DNA of 64,000 bases from Anaerolineales bacterium (GTDB taxonomy: Bacteria > Chloroflexota > Anaerolineae > Anaerolineales > UBA11579), in contig JAFGDK010000074.1 of assembly GCA_016932165.1 (NCBI GenBank), positions 1 through 64,000 of the forward strand, read 5' to 3'. A program made the translations under genes and the position numbers. Each line of letters starts with the position of its first letter. The stretch's first letter is position 1. Of the stretch, positions 25,903-34,427 are shown piece after piece. The notes under the pieces are model-generated. The model had not been told where the DNA came from and made no database searches. It was given only the letters and a program-made list of their open reading frames with translations.

Positions 25903-27207
25903 TTGTTGAAAAAAACAGCAGCGCTGATCATCCTGATCCTGGGGTTGGCCGGGCTGCCGCATCCTGTCTATGCACAGGGTGACCTGCCAGATTCGGCCTT
26001 CATTGATGATCTGGTTGCTTATGGGCAGACCTATCCACTCTCCTGCGAATCGCGCTCAGCCTCCGACCTGGCAGCTTATTGGGGCATCAGTGCCCCAGAG
26101 ATTCAATTCTTCAACCGGTTGCCAGTCTCCGATAACCCCGAGAAAGGCTTTGTGGGCAGTGTGTTTGGCGCTTGGGGCGGTACACCTCCGAATGCGTATG
26201 GTGTGCATGCCAAGCCGGTGGCCGCGCTGTTGCGTGAATACGGATTGGATGCCGCTGCCCGCCGGGGGATGACCATCGAAGATTTAAAGAATGAAATCGC
26301 CAATGGACGCCCGGTAATCGTCTGGGTGGTGGGGCATGTCTGGCAGGGCACATCAAAGGAGTATCAAGCCAAAGATGGCAGCACCGTGATTGTTGCTCCA
26401 TACGAGCATACCATGATCGCTTACGGCTATGATCCCGGAGGGATTTACCTGGCAGATGCCGGGAATGCAAGCCGCAGGCAGTATGCGTACCGCGTTTTTG
26501 AATCATCCTGGGCAGTTTTGGGCAATATGGCTGTCACTGCTGACGGGGGCAGAGAGGTTGAGGTAGACCACCAGTACTTTACCAGCGGGGATACTTATAC
26601 TGTCCAAAAAGGGGATTATCTATCAGAACTTGCCAGGCAGTGGGGGATGGACTGGAAAGAATTGGCTGATATCAATAATATTGGTTGGCCGTATACCATC
26701 TATCCAGGCCAGGTATTGGTTACAAATTGGGATGCCAACCTGCAGGCTCCGGCAGAAACATCCCAACCAACCAAGACGCCAAAAGAGACAATCGTACCTG
26801 AACCAACACCCACACCTGGGGAGGACCCGCCGGTGGCTGCCAAAGCGGATCAAGAAGGTGGGATCATTCCGCCCCCTGAGAATTACACCGTTCAAAAGGG
26901 CGAACATCTGATGCAAATTGCCCGAAATCTCAACCTCAACTGGCAGGCGATTGCCGAAATGAACCATCTGCTGCCGCCTTACCAGCTGTACCCCGGTCTC
27001 GTGCTGACTTTACCAGGTCCCGGCAGTGCCCTGGACGAGAGCGAATCCGGCCAGCCTTTCACCGGGGAAACCTATGTGGTTCAAAAAGGGGAATATCTAT
27101 ACAGAATTGGCAAGAAGATAGGGATTAACTGGCGTTTGCTGGCTGACTTTAATGGGATCCATTCGCCATATATTGTCTATCCCAATCAGGTGCTGCGAAT
27201 TCCGTAG
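25903..27207 (+). CDS. Secreted C39-like peptidase with three LysM domains
   Basis: The 434-aa protein has a signal peptide (ending VYAQG, about residue 25) and a C39_2-like papain fold (about 35-215) with probable catalytic Cys in YPLSCESRSA, His in YEHTMIAYGYD and Asp in YLADAGN. Three LysM peptidoglycan-binding repeats follow (about 225-275, 328-370 and 388-434), each opening with a YTVQKG-like strand; a Thr/Pro-rich linker separates the first two. It should act at the cell wall. TTG 25903 is the likely start, with AGGGAG upstream. The peptidase part is shared with the gene at 1344-2753. Confidence 0.78.
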   Translation: MLKKTAALIILILGLAGLPHPVYAQGDLPDSAFIDDLVAYGQTYPLSCESRSASDLAAYWGISAPEIQFFNRLPVSDNPEKGFVGSVFGAWGGTPPNAYGVHAKPVAALLREYGLDAAARRGMTIEDLKNEIANGRPVIVWVVGHVWQGTSKEYQAKDGSTVIVAPYEHTMIAYGYDPGGIYLADAGNASRRQYAYRVFESSWAVLGNMAVTADGGREVEVDHQYFTSGDTYTVQKGDYLSELARQWGMDWKELADINNIGWPYTIYPGQVLVTNWDANLQAPAETSQPTKTPKETIVPEPTPTPGEDPPVAAKADQEGGIIPPPENYTVQKGEHLMQIARNLNLNWQAIAEMNHLLPPYQLYPGLVLTLPGPGSALDESESGQPFTGETYVVQKGEYLYRIGKKIGINWRLLADFNGIHSPYIVYPNQVLRIP

Positions 27208-27225
27208 AAGAAAAATGTTATCTCT

Positions 27226-28428
27226 TCAGGATATCTGATCCAACACCCCGCTATCAATTTTCCATTTGCGCCAGTTCGAGATGCGGCTAGAATCAAATAG
27301 CTGTAGATCAGTGGTGGTCAGCAGGGCTTGTTTGTGCGCTGAGACGCGTTGGACCAGATCAGACCGGCGGGTTTCATCCAATTCGGCCAGTACCTCATCC
27401 AGCAGCAATACGGGAGAGGAGCCAGTTTTCATCCTCATCCAGGCCATCTCTGCCAGTTTCATGGTCATCATCGTGGTGCGCACCTGTCCGCGGGAACCGA
27501 AAGTTCCCAGGTCGATGCCATTACTCAGGAAGCGCAACTCGTCACGGTGAGGCCCGATGGTTGTTACCCCGCGGGCTATCTCCTGGCGGCGTTTTTCACG
27601 AAGTGCGGCGAGCAAACCCTGCTCAATCTGGGCGCGGGTAAACCCTGTGCGGTCTGGCGGGGTGTAGATCAGCGCGGGCTGCGCCGGGGATTGGCCGGTT
27701 GGATCGAAGGCGGGCTGGTAGTCCAGATGAAGGATTTCGCTTCCACTGGTGATATCATGATGGATCGTGCGGGCTGTCAGGTCCAGTTCGTTAATTGCGT
27801 GGATCCGTTGGAAGATGATCTCTGCACCGCGTTTGGCCAGTCGTTCATCCCAAAAGGTAAGCTGGTCTGGGTCTCCACCGTTTTCGTTGAGCTGTTTCAG
27901 CAGGGCGTTACGCTGGGAGACCACCTTGTTATATTCAATCAGAGTAATTGCCGCGTTTGGCACCACCTGGCTGATCGCCAGATCAAGATAGCGGCGGCGT
28001 TCTTCAGGCGGGCCTTCTACCACGCGCATCATCTGTGGCAGGAAAAGCACCGCATTGAACTGCCCAATTGCTTCCCGGACTGGTTTTTTTACCCCATCCA
28101 CCAGAACTTCTTTTCGTGCTCTTGAAACACCGTTTTGGGTATGTTCCTGGATGATGCGGATTTCAATTTTGTGCGCATGCCCCTGTTTACGGAATTCCCC
28201 CACAATCCGGGCGACTGCCAGCTTTTCCCGGGCGTGGATCAGGTTGATCAACTGCCTGTCGCTGCTGGCATGGTAGGTGGACATGGTTGCCAGGAAGAAG
28301 ATGGCTTCCAGCAGGCTGGTTTTGCCCTGTGCGTTTTTGCCAAGAATCAGGGTGGTGCCTTCTGGCACATCAATATCCACGCGGGCAAGGTTGCGGAAGT
28401 TTGTCAGCGAAATGCGGGTGAGCTGCAT
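27226..28428 (-). CDS. recF: DNA replication and repair protein RecF
   Basis: The 400-aa SMC-like ATPase has the Walker A loop GKNAQGKTS (about residues 30-38), the signature region and the Walker B stretch LLLDEVLAELDE, as in RecF. RecF helps load RecA at single-strand gaps together with RecO and RecR. It lies 12 bases downstream of def on the same strand instead of next to dnaN or gyrB. The start ATG 28428 has no clear ribosome site; a TATTCT lies six bases upstream, but the short gap makes that unsure. Confidence 0.93.
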   Translation of the reverse strand: MQLTRISLTNFRNLARVDIDVPEGTTLILGKNAQGKTSLLEAIFFLATMSTYHASSDRQLINLIHAREKLAVARIVGEFRKQGHAHKIEIRIIQEHTQNGVSRARKEVLVDGVKKPVREAIGQFNAVLFLPQMMRVVEGPPEERRRYLDLAISQVVPNAAITLIEYNKVVSQRNALLKQLNENGGDPDQLTFWDERLAKRGAEIIFQRIHAINELDLTARTIHHDITSGSEILHLDYQPAFDPTGQSPAQPALIYTPPDRTGFTRAQIEQGLLAALREKRRQEIARGVTTIGPHRDELRFLSNGIDLGTFGSRGQVRTTMMTMKLAEMAWMRMKTGSSPVLLLDEVLAELDETRRSDLVQRVSAHKQALLTTTDLQLFDSSRISNWRKWKIDSGVLDQIS

Positions 28429-28440
28429 TTGAGAAGAATA

Positions 28441-28998
28441 TCAGACGGAGAGGGGCGGTTGGTCAATCTCATCGATTGCTCCGCCGGCCTCAGCCCTTTC
28501 TTGGGCGGCAAGGATTTCTTCAAGCTCGTAGACTTCATCTGTCCGGTCTGTGAATAAAATCCCGTTGGTATGGTCGATCTCATGCTGGAAGATTCGTGCC
28601 AGCCATCCTGAGGCTTTGATCTTGACCACTTTACCATGCCGATCCTGGGCTTTAATAGTCACAGATTCTGCCCGTTCCACGTTGCCAAGCAGATCCGGGA
28701 TCGAAAGACACCCTTCAAATCCAAAGACTGTCTCTTTAGACATTTTACTGATCTCAGGATTGACAAGGGTATAGAGTGTTGGGGGGATTTCTTCATCTTC
28801 TTCATCACCAAACTCAACCACAATCACACGTAAAAGCTGGTCTACCTGTGGTCCGGCCAGCCCGACGCCTGGAGCATCGCGCATGGTTTCAACCATATCA
28901 TCAATTAACTGCTGGAGCTTTGGCCCAAAGTCTGTTACTGGTTTGGCTTTGGTGTGCAGCACCTCATCAGGGACTAAAACAATATCTAACACTACCAT
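28441..28998 (-). CDS. def: Peptide deformylase
   Basis: The 185-aa metalloenzyme removes the formyl group from new proteins. All three motifs are present: GVGLAGPQV (about residues 44-52), EGCLSIP with the metal-binding Cys, and QHEIDHTNG with the two metal-binding His and the catalytic Glu. The C-terminal tail is slightly longer than usual. It is followed closely by recF. ATG 28998 lies six bases after a TAAAAT box, so it is probably leaderless. Confidence 0.96.
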   Translation of the reverse strand: MVVLDIVLVPDEVLHTKAKPVTDFGPKLQQLIDDMVETMRDAPGVGLAGPQVDQLLRVIVVEFGDEEDEEIPPTLYTLVNPEISKMSKETVFGFEGCLSIPDLLGNVERAESVTIKAQDRHGKVVKIKASGWLARIFQHEIDHTNGILFTDRTDEVYELEEILAAQERAEAGGAIDEIDQPPLSV

Positions 28999-29004
28999 AT
29001 CGTT

Positions 29005-29010
29005 ATTTTA
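29005..29010 (-). promoter_or_regulatory. -10 box of def (leaderless type)
   Basis: TAAAAT on the minus strand ends six bases before ATG 28998, with no ribosome site between. The -35 region is not recognisable. Confidence 0.45.
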
Positions 29011-29037
29011 TCGCATTTTCAGTAAGATTGAAATTGG

Positions 29038-30741
29038 TTAGATAGAGTCTTCTTCTTCATCTTCCAGATCGACGAAGAACTCCTGGTCTTCATACAATTC
29101 TGCCTCCGCCTGAATCTCGTGGTAAGCGCGCAGCCAGCGGGAAATATGCGCCCGGTCCTTCTCCATTTCGGTTTCATCCTGTTTGAGTTTGATCTGTTCC
29201 TGGCGGTAATAGATATCCTGCTGCACCTGAGCGGGATTGTGGACATCATAAAAGATCAGGGTTTCGTCTGCCACCACTACCTTCACCATCCCAAAATTCA
29301 GCAGCAGGCGCAATATCCCCTTACGGTTGTGTTCCAAGCTAATGATATTCCTGATCGGTGCTGTCCGGCTGATCTCCTCCCCAAAGGGTTTTTTCTCGCT
29401 GTCGATCAACTTGTCATCTTTGGTGATTTTATAAATATCGTTGTACCAGTCCAGAGAGTGGTAGGCAATCACCATGATGCAGCCGAGGATGCCTAAAAAC
29501 CAAAAGGTGATAAATGATTTTGCCGGGAAGAACATGCCCAAAACGGTGAAGTTGTTGGTCAGGGCGTAAAACAATAATGCAATCAGGCTGATTAACAAGA
29601 GAAGCGAGAACCAGGTTTTAGAGAGTAAAACCCACCAGTGACGGTGATAAGTAATAGTTTTTCCGTCTGGGGAGACCTCTCTTGTACGCAGCAGTTTGAA
29701 TCCGGCGGGCGATTCATCCTCCGGTGATTCGACATAGAATACCGGATCTTCAATGACCTCTCCTGCTTCCAGACCCAGGCCTCGGCGGATGGATTGACGA
29801 AGCCGCTTTTCTTCAATGTTTTCTGTCTTTTTTCGGACGCGCATTAATAATTCTTCAATTTCACCTTTCATCTGCTTGGGGTGATTCACAGTGGTGAGTT
29901 TGAGGCTGCCCGTGCCAGTGAAGGTGCGTACCAGCACATCTCCATAATCCAGAATCCTGCCAAGCTGGGTGGTTTTCACATCTACCGACTGGACCGCGGC
30001 CAAAGGCGCTTCCTGCCGGGCTGCTGCCTGGAAAATGATCTGCTCCAACCAGATGACCCTTTGATTGGTCAGGATAAAGTAATCGTTGCGCCAGTCCAGG
30101 AAGACCCAGATCATCCAGATGAATGCGGGAATTAAAATGATAACGCTGATGATCAGGAAGATTGTCGGGATGGTGACGTTGTAGGAAATGTAAAGGAAAC
30201 CCACCCCCACACCCGCGGTAATCAAAGGTTGAAACATCCGGTCGATCATCCGGATAGGATGCCGCCGGGTGAGGATTTGGACGATTTCGCCAGGATGCAG
30301 CCAGGGGAAGACGGTTTGCCTAGTTTTGCGACGGGTATTCATCAGGGTGGTTATGAATTTATCGACGGACGGGTAAGTATCGAGCATGTGTTCAAAATCC
30401 CCAGCGTGCATGACCAGGAAGGTCGTCTCTTCCAGGGTGGTGATACTGAAAGACCGCGGCCGCCCGGTAATCAGAGATTCCTCACCAAACTTATCGCCAG
30501 CTTCAAAAAAACCATAGTCAAGTTCTTCCTCATTCGCATCAAGCCCCCAAACACGCACACTGCCCTCGTAAATAAAGTAGAAAACACTCCCCGGATCGCC
30601 CTGCTTAAAGAGTACTTTCTCAGCTTCCAACTTGTATTCTTCCAGCCGCTTGGCAATATCGGAGATGAATTCGTCATCAACACCATTGAACATCTGGCGT
30701 TGTTTGAGGAATGCAATCCGGTCTTCTCTCTTGATGGCCAT
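29038..30741 (-). CDS. cNMP-binding domain fused to membrane bacterial-PH domains
   Basis: The 567-aa protein starts with a cyclic nucleotide-binding fold (about residues 12-130): FKQGDPGSVFYFIYEGSVRVW followed by FGEESLITGRPRSFSITT. Then come two pairs of membrane helices (about 180-215 and 370-425), each followed by a bacterial PH-like domain (DUF304/YdbT type); both PH parts begin near a YKITKDD or FILTNQRVI strand. A ligand sensor on membrane PH modules suggests envelope regulation, but no function is known. The canonical phosphate-binding Arg pattern is only partly kept. A TAAAAT box lies six bases before ATG 30741. Confidence 0.75.
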   Translation of the reverse strand: MAIKREDRIAFLKQRQMFNGVDDEFISDIAKRLEEYKLEAEKVLFKQGDPGSVFYFIYEGSVRVWGLDANEEELDYGFFEAGDKFGEESLITGRPRSFSITTLEETTFLVMHAGDFEHMLDTYPSVDKFITTLMNTRRKTRQTVFPWLHPGEIVQILTRRHPIRMIDRMFQPLITAGVGVGFLYISYNVTIPTIFLIISVIILIPAFIWMIWVFLDWRNDYFILTNQRVIWLEQIIFQAAARQEAPLAAVQSVDVKTTQLGRILDYGDVLVRTFTGTGSLKLTTVNHPKQMKGEIEELLMRVRKKTENIEEKRLRQSIRRGLGLEAGEVIEDPVFYVESPEDESPAGFKLLRTREVSPDGKTITYHRHWWVLLSKTWFSLLLLISLIALLFYALTNNFTVLGMFFPAKSFITFWFLGILGCIMVIAYHSLDWYNDIYKITKDDKLIDSEKKPFGEEISRTAPIRNIISLEHNRKGILRLLLNFGMVKVVVADETLIFYDVHNPAQVQQDIYYRQEQIKLKQDETEMEKDRAHISRWLRAYHEIQAEAELYEDQEFFVDLEDEEEDSI

Positions 30742-30747
30742 GGTTCG

Positions 30748-30756
30748 ATTTTAGCA
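30748..30756 (-). promoter_or_regulatory. Extended -10 box of the cNMP/PH gene (leaderless type)
   Basis: On the minus strand TGCTAAAAT, an extended -10 element, ends six bases before ATG 30741, with no ribosome site. Confidence 0.5.
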
Positions 30757-30834
30757 TGGTTCATCAATTCGGATGCGGGTTATCAATGGATGAGATATGA
30801 GGGAATCGAGGTCATCAATGTCCAGCTCAAACTG

Positions 30835-30843
30835 TGCTAAAAT
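30835..30843 (+). promoter_or_regulatory. Extended -10 box upstream of the phosphohexomutase gene
   Basis: TGCTAAAAT is identical to the element in front of the divergent gene. Transcription would start about 27 bases before ATG 30877, which has its own AGGAG site. Confidence 0.45.
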
Positions 30844-30876
30844 CTGAAAAATCTGTTTTGAAAATAGGAGAAACCG

Positions 30877-32337
30877 ATGCCAATTCATTTTGGAACTGAT
30901 GGTTGGCGTGCTGTAATTTCAGACACGTTTACTTTTTATAACCTGCGCCTGGTCACCCAAGCGATTTCAGACGCGCTGTTGGCGGAACATCGCAATACTG
31001 GCTCATTGAAAACCGGCCAGGAGAATGGATTGAATGTTGTTGTCGGATTTGACACCCGCTTTCTTTCAGACCGGTATGCGGCAGATGTTGCCCGGGTGCT
31101 GGCCGCCAACGGTTTTCACGTTTATCTGGCTCAGTCAGACTGCCCCACGCCGGCTATCTCGTACGCCATCCCCCAACTCAAAGCGGTTGCAGGGATCATG
31201 ATCACAGCTTCGCACAATGCGCCCCGCTATAATGGGGTAAAGTTGAAAGCGGCTTATGGTGGAGCGGCTCCGGATGAGCAGTGCCGCCGGGTGGAAGTTT
31301 ACCTGAATGATAATGAATCTCGCGGCCGCGGTCCTAATCAGATGGATTTTGAACAGGCCAGACGCCTGGAATTGATCGAACGTTTTAACCCAATCCCCAT
31401 GTATTATGATCATCTGCGCACCTTGATTGATTTTGACGCCATTGCTGAGAATCCGATCATGGTGGTGGTGGACTCTATGTTTGGCTCTGGCCGGGGGGTG
31501 ATCAAAGGTATTCTCCAGGGGACAGGTTGTGAAGTGTATGAAGTCCGGGGGGAGATGAACCCAGGCTTTGGCGGTGTGCATCCTGAGCCGATTGGCAAGC
31601 ATCTCGGCCCGCTTGCCGGGGCGATCAGCCAGGGGTACGGGGTACTCGGCTTGGCCACAGATGGGGATGCCGACCGGATCGGCGCTATGGATGAGCGCGG
31701 TAATTTTGTGGACCCGCATAAGATCATGGCTTTGTCGATCAAGCACCTGGTAGAAAAACGCGGGATGAGCGGAGCTGTGGTGCGGACTGTCTCCTCCACC
31801 CGGATGATTGACCGTCTGGCAAAGAAAAACGGCCTCAAAGTATACGAAACCCCGGTGGGTTTCAACTACATCGCAGACCTGATGTTGTCGCAGGATATCC
31901 TGCTTGGCGGCGAGGAATCTGGCGGGATTTCTTTCAAAGGGCATATCCCTGAGGGAGATGGGATTTTAATGGCGCTGCTATTATTAGAGATTGTCTCTAC
32001 TTCGGGCGGTTCTTTGTACCAACTGGTCGAAGATCTTCTCGCTGAGGTGGGGCCAGCGTTTTACGAGCGCACCGACCTGCGTTTGCGCAAGCCTGTGGAA
32101 AAAGCGTCCATGACCCGGCGTCTGGCAGACGATGCCCCAGTCAGTATTGGCGGTGAGAATGTGGTTCAGATCTCGACTACAGATGGCTGTAAATATGTGC
32201 TCAATGATGATTCCTGGCTGCTGATACGCCCATCTGGGACAGAGCCGGTACTTCGGGTATATGCTGAGGGACGCAGCCCTGAAATGGTGCGTGCCTTGCT
32301 GGATTATGGTGAGAAAGTGGCTGAAAAAGCAGTATAG
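30877..32337 (+). CDS. Phosphoglucomutase/phosphomannomutase family protein
   Basis: The 486-aa alpha-D-phosphohexomutase shows all four family motifs: the catalytic serine loop TASHNAPRYNGVK (about residues 109-121), the metal loop DGDADR (about 263-268), the sugar-specificity loop GGEESGG (about 345) and the phosphate-binding RPSGTEPVLRVY near the C-terminus. It moves a phosphate between C1 and C6 of glucose or mannose for glycogen or cell-surface sugars. The GEESGG loop is common to both specificities, so the substrate is undecided. ATG 30877 has AGGAG upstream. Confidence 0.9.
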   Translation: MPIHFGTDGWRAVISDTFTFYNLRLVTQAISDALLAEHRNTGSLKTGQENGLNVVVGFDTRFLSDRYAADVARVLAANGFHVYLAQSDCPTPAISYAIPQLKAVAGIMITASHNAPRYNGVKLKAAYGGAAPDEQCRRVEVYLNDNESRGRGPNQMDFEQARRLELIERFNPIPMYYDHLRTLIDFDAIAENPIMVVVDSMFGSGRGVIKGILQGTGCEVYEVRGEMNPGFGGVHPEPIGKHLGPLAGAISQGYGVLGLATDGDADRIGAMDERGNFVDPHKIMALSIKHLVEKRGMSGAVVRTVSSTRMIDRLAKKNGLKVYETPVGFNYIADLMLSQDILLGGEESGGISFKGHIPEGDGILMALLLLEIVSTSGGSLYQLVEDLLAEVGPAFYERTDLRLRKPVEKASMTRRLADDAPVSIGGENVVQISTTDGCKYVLNDDSWLLIRPSGTEPVLRVYAEGRSPEMVRALLDYGEKVAEKAV

Positions 32338-32351
32338 AAGAACTGATTAAC

Positions 32352-32388
32352 GCAAAAACACAGATCTGTTGCGTGTCTGTGGTTTTGC
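32352..32388. terminator. Possible terminator between convergent genes
   Basis: GCAAAAACACAGA and TCTGTGGTTTTGC form an interrupted stem between the phosphohexomutase and PyrK-like genes. There is no proper T-tract, so it may act weakly. Confidence 0.4.
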
Positions 32389-32392
32389 CTGC

Positions 32393-33091
32393 CTATAGTT
32401 CCAAAACCGGTCCGTCCTTGCAGACTAATTTGGTTTCGCCACTTGTGATCCTCACTGCACAGATACCGCAATCAGCCAATCCTGCGCAAGGCAGCTGGCT
32501 GAAGACCAGAATCTGGCAGGGGCAGCCAAATGGAGAAAATTGGGATAAGACCCCGCAAGCTGAGGAGAACTCCTCAAGTTCCACGGAGCAGGCAGCATAA
32601 TCCGCCCATTTCAACCCATCGCTGATCTGCGCCAGTTTGCTCACCTCTATCCGTGCTGGCAGGCGGGGTGGAAGGGAATCAGGGTCAGATTTAATGAACA
32701 TCGCCACCTCACCGCCGCGCGCCAATAAAGCTGCGGCCAGGGGGAGTAGATGGTCACTCAGATCGCTAAATGCGATTAAGGCGAGCCGGCGAGCTTTTTC
32801 GGGGATTTGGAATCCTTTACCTAGTGGGCCGCGAACCTGGAGTAGATCACCCGGAACCCAATGGGGTGGAAGAGGTCTGGCGGTGGTGAAGTATTCGGAG
32901 GGGGCTTCAGTATCTGGCAAACCGCCCAAGTATAGGCTGACACCTGCTGCACAGCTATCGTCTGATGGGTGGTGGACTTGGAGGTATTGTCCCGGAACAG
33001 GGATGGGGATACCCGCTAGATGGATTTTTGCCAGGTTGGAGCCGCCATAGGCCTGTCTGATCTCCAATATCTTACCCGTTCCCAGCTTCAT
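32393..33091 (-). CDS. PyrK-like ferredoxin-reductase/2Fe-2S electron transfer protein
   Basis: The 232-aa protein resembles the PyrK subunit of dihydroorotate dehydrogenase B: an N-terminal FAD barrel, a central NAD-binding-like part (LALIAFSDLSDHLLPL) and a C-terminal Cys cluster C-x5-C-x2-C plus a later Cys (LPCAGLADCGIC, then VCKDGPV) for a 2Fe-2S centre. The usual GxGGxG cofactor loop is degenerate, and no pyrD lies nearby, so it may serve another dehydrogenase. Confidence 0.65.
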   Translation of the reverse strand: MKLGTGKILEIRQAYGGSNLAKIHLAGIPIPVPGQYLQVHHPSDDSCAAGVSLYLGGLPDTEAPSEYFTTARPLPPHWVPGDLLQVRGPLGKGFQIPEKARRLALIAFSDLSDHLLPLAAALLARGGEVAMFIKSDPDSLPPRLPARIEVSKLAQISDGLKWADYAACSVELEEFSSACGVLSQFSPFGCPCQILVFSQLPCAGLADCGICAVRITSGETKLVCKDGPVLEL

Positions 33092-33251
33092 GTTTGCAGT
33101 GTAGCATGTATCCTGCAGTCAGGCAACCTCTCAGCGAACATTGGATTGGCACATAATCAAACCTCCAAACTATCATAGGAATAGCAGCAATCCCATACTT
33201 TGTAGGATGTTTTTAGTCGGGAAATTTTATAAAACTTTAATACTCAAACAC

Positions 33252-33257
33252 TATAAT
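33252..33257 (+). promoter_or_regulatory. -10 box upstream of the SPFH gene
   Basis: TATAAT lies 42 bases before ATG 33300, which has its own GGAGGA site. The -35 region is weak. The AT-rich 208-base gap holds no other gene. Confidence 0.45.
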
Positions 33258-33299
33258 AGTGCTGATTGCAAATTACCTAACTCAAAATGGAGGAATAAG

Positions 33300-34364
33300 A
33301 TGAATCTTGTTACCGTGGTGAAAGGTTTGGCTGCATTCTCATGGCTTGCACTGCTTGGTGTGATCGTGTTCATTGTTATGCGTGCTGCCAGGGATAAGAC
33401 CACCAAAGGCGCAGTGAGCATCATAGTGGGTGTGATTGCGATTGCCCTGGTCTTGAACATTGTGGCTGCCGGGCTGGTATTTGTGGAACCGACCGAGCGC
33501 GGTGTGGTGGTGACCGCTTTAGGCGAAGGTGGTGTCCGAGATGAAGCCTTGCCCCCAGGTTTGAACTGGGTGGTTCCGTTCTTTGATCGGGTGGTGAAAT
33601 ATACAATCTCGCGGCAGACTTACACCATGTCGATTGCACATACCGAGGGTGACCGGATAGGCGACGACTCGATTGAGGCGCGCACGTCTGATGGTCAGCT
33701 GGTGAGAGTAGATGCATCTCTGATCTTTGCGATTGACCCTAACAGGGTGGTGGATGTGCATATTTCGTGGCAAAACACCTACCTTGATGGCCTGATCCGC
33801 ACGATTGCCCGCGGTGTGATCCGCGATGCTGTTTCTCAGTATGGGATTGAAGAAGTCTACAGCTCTCAGCGGCAGGCTCTCACCGATGAAATCAACCGCG
33901 ATATGGCCATTCGGCTGGAAAAAGAGGGCTTTGTACTGGTGGACTTTGTACTGCGCAACATCGCCTTCTCGGATGAATATGCTGCCTCGGTTGAGCAGAA
34001 GCAGATTGCTGAACAGCAAGCCCAGCAGGCTGCCTTTGTGGTCGAGCAGCGCCGCCAGGAGGCAGAACAAGCCCGCCAGGAAGCTGAGGGTCTGGCAGAT
34101 GCGGTCGTGATCCGGGCAGAGGGCCAAGCCGAGGCGCGGGTCATCGAGGCACAGGCCGAAGCCCAGGCCAGATTGCTGCAGGCGGAGGCGGAAGCGAAAG
34201 CCCTTGAATTGTTAGGTCAAGCGCTGGCAGCCAATCCGGATGTGATCCAACTCCAGTATATTGAAAAGATCGCCCCGAATATCAGTGTAATTCTGCTGCC
34301 GGGTGATAATCCTTTCCTGTTCCCCTTGCCGGGGTTAGAAGAAACAATTACAATTCCTGAATAG
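33300..34364 (+). CDS. SPFH/Band 7 (prohibitin-like) membrane protein
   Basis: The 354-aa protein has two N-terminal hydrophobic segments (about residues 7-26 and 37-59) and an SPFH domain beginning VEPTERGVVVTALGEGG with LPPGLNWVVPFFDRV. A long Gln/Glu/Ala-rich coiled coil follows (about 240-320). Such proteins assemble rings in membrane microdomains and control proteases such as FtsH (HflK/HflC-like). The longer frame upstream from 33141 is not used, since GGAGGA precedes ATG 33300. A terminator hairpin follows the stop. Confidence 0.88.
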   Translation: MNLVTVVKGLAAFSWLALLGVIVFIVMRAARDKTTKGAVSIIVGVIAIALVLNIVAAGLVFVEPTERGVVVTALGEGGVRDEALPPGLNWVVPFFDRVVKYTISRQTYTMSIAHTEGDRIGDDSIEARTSDGQLVRVDASLIFAIDPNRVVDVHISWQNTYLDGLIRTIARGVIRDAVSQYGIEEVYSSQRQALTDEINRDMAIRLEKEGFVLVDFVLRNIAFSDEYAASVEQKQIAEQQAQQAAFVVEQRRQEAEQARQEAEGLADAVVIRAEGQAEARVIEAQAEAQARLLQAEAEAKALELLGQALAANPDVIQLQYIEKIAPNISVILLPGDNPFLFPLPGLEETITIPE

Positions 34365-34385
34365 GATTGAATTGAGTATAATATC

Positions 34386-34413
34386 CGGCGGGAATTCACT
34401 TCCCGCCGTTTTT
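34386..34413 (+). terminator. Rho-independent terminator between SPFH gene and selD
   Basis: CGGCGGGAA (34386-34394) pairs perfectly with TTCCCGCCG across a five-base loop, followed by five T residues. It ends only two bases before the selD ribosome site, so it could also attenuate selD. Confidence 0.8.
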
Positions 34414-34427
34414 ATAAGGAGACACCG

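Noticed and set aside
28435-28440. TATTCT as a leaderless promoter of recF
   Set aside because: It sits in the 12-base gap after def, so recF is more likely co-transcribed; the match may be chance.
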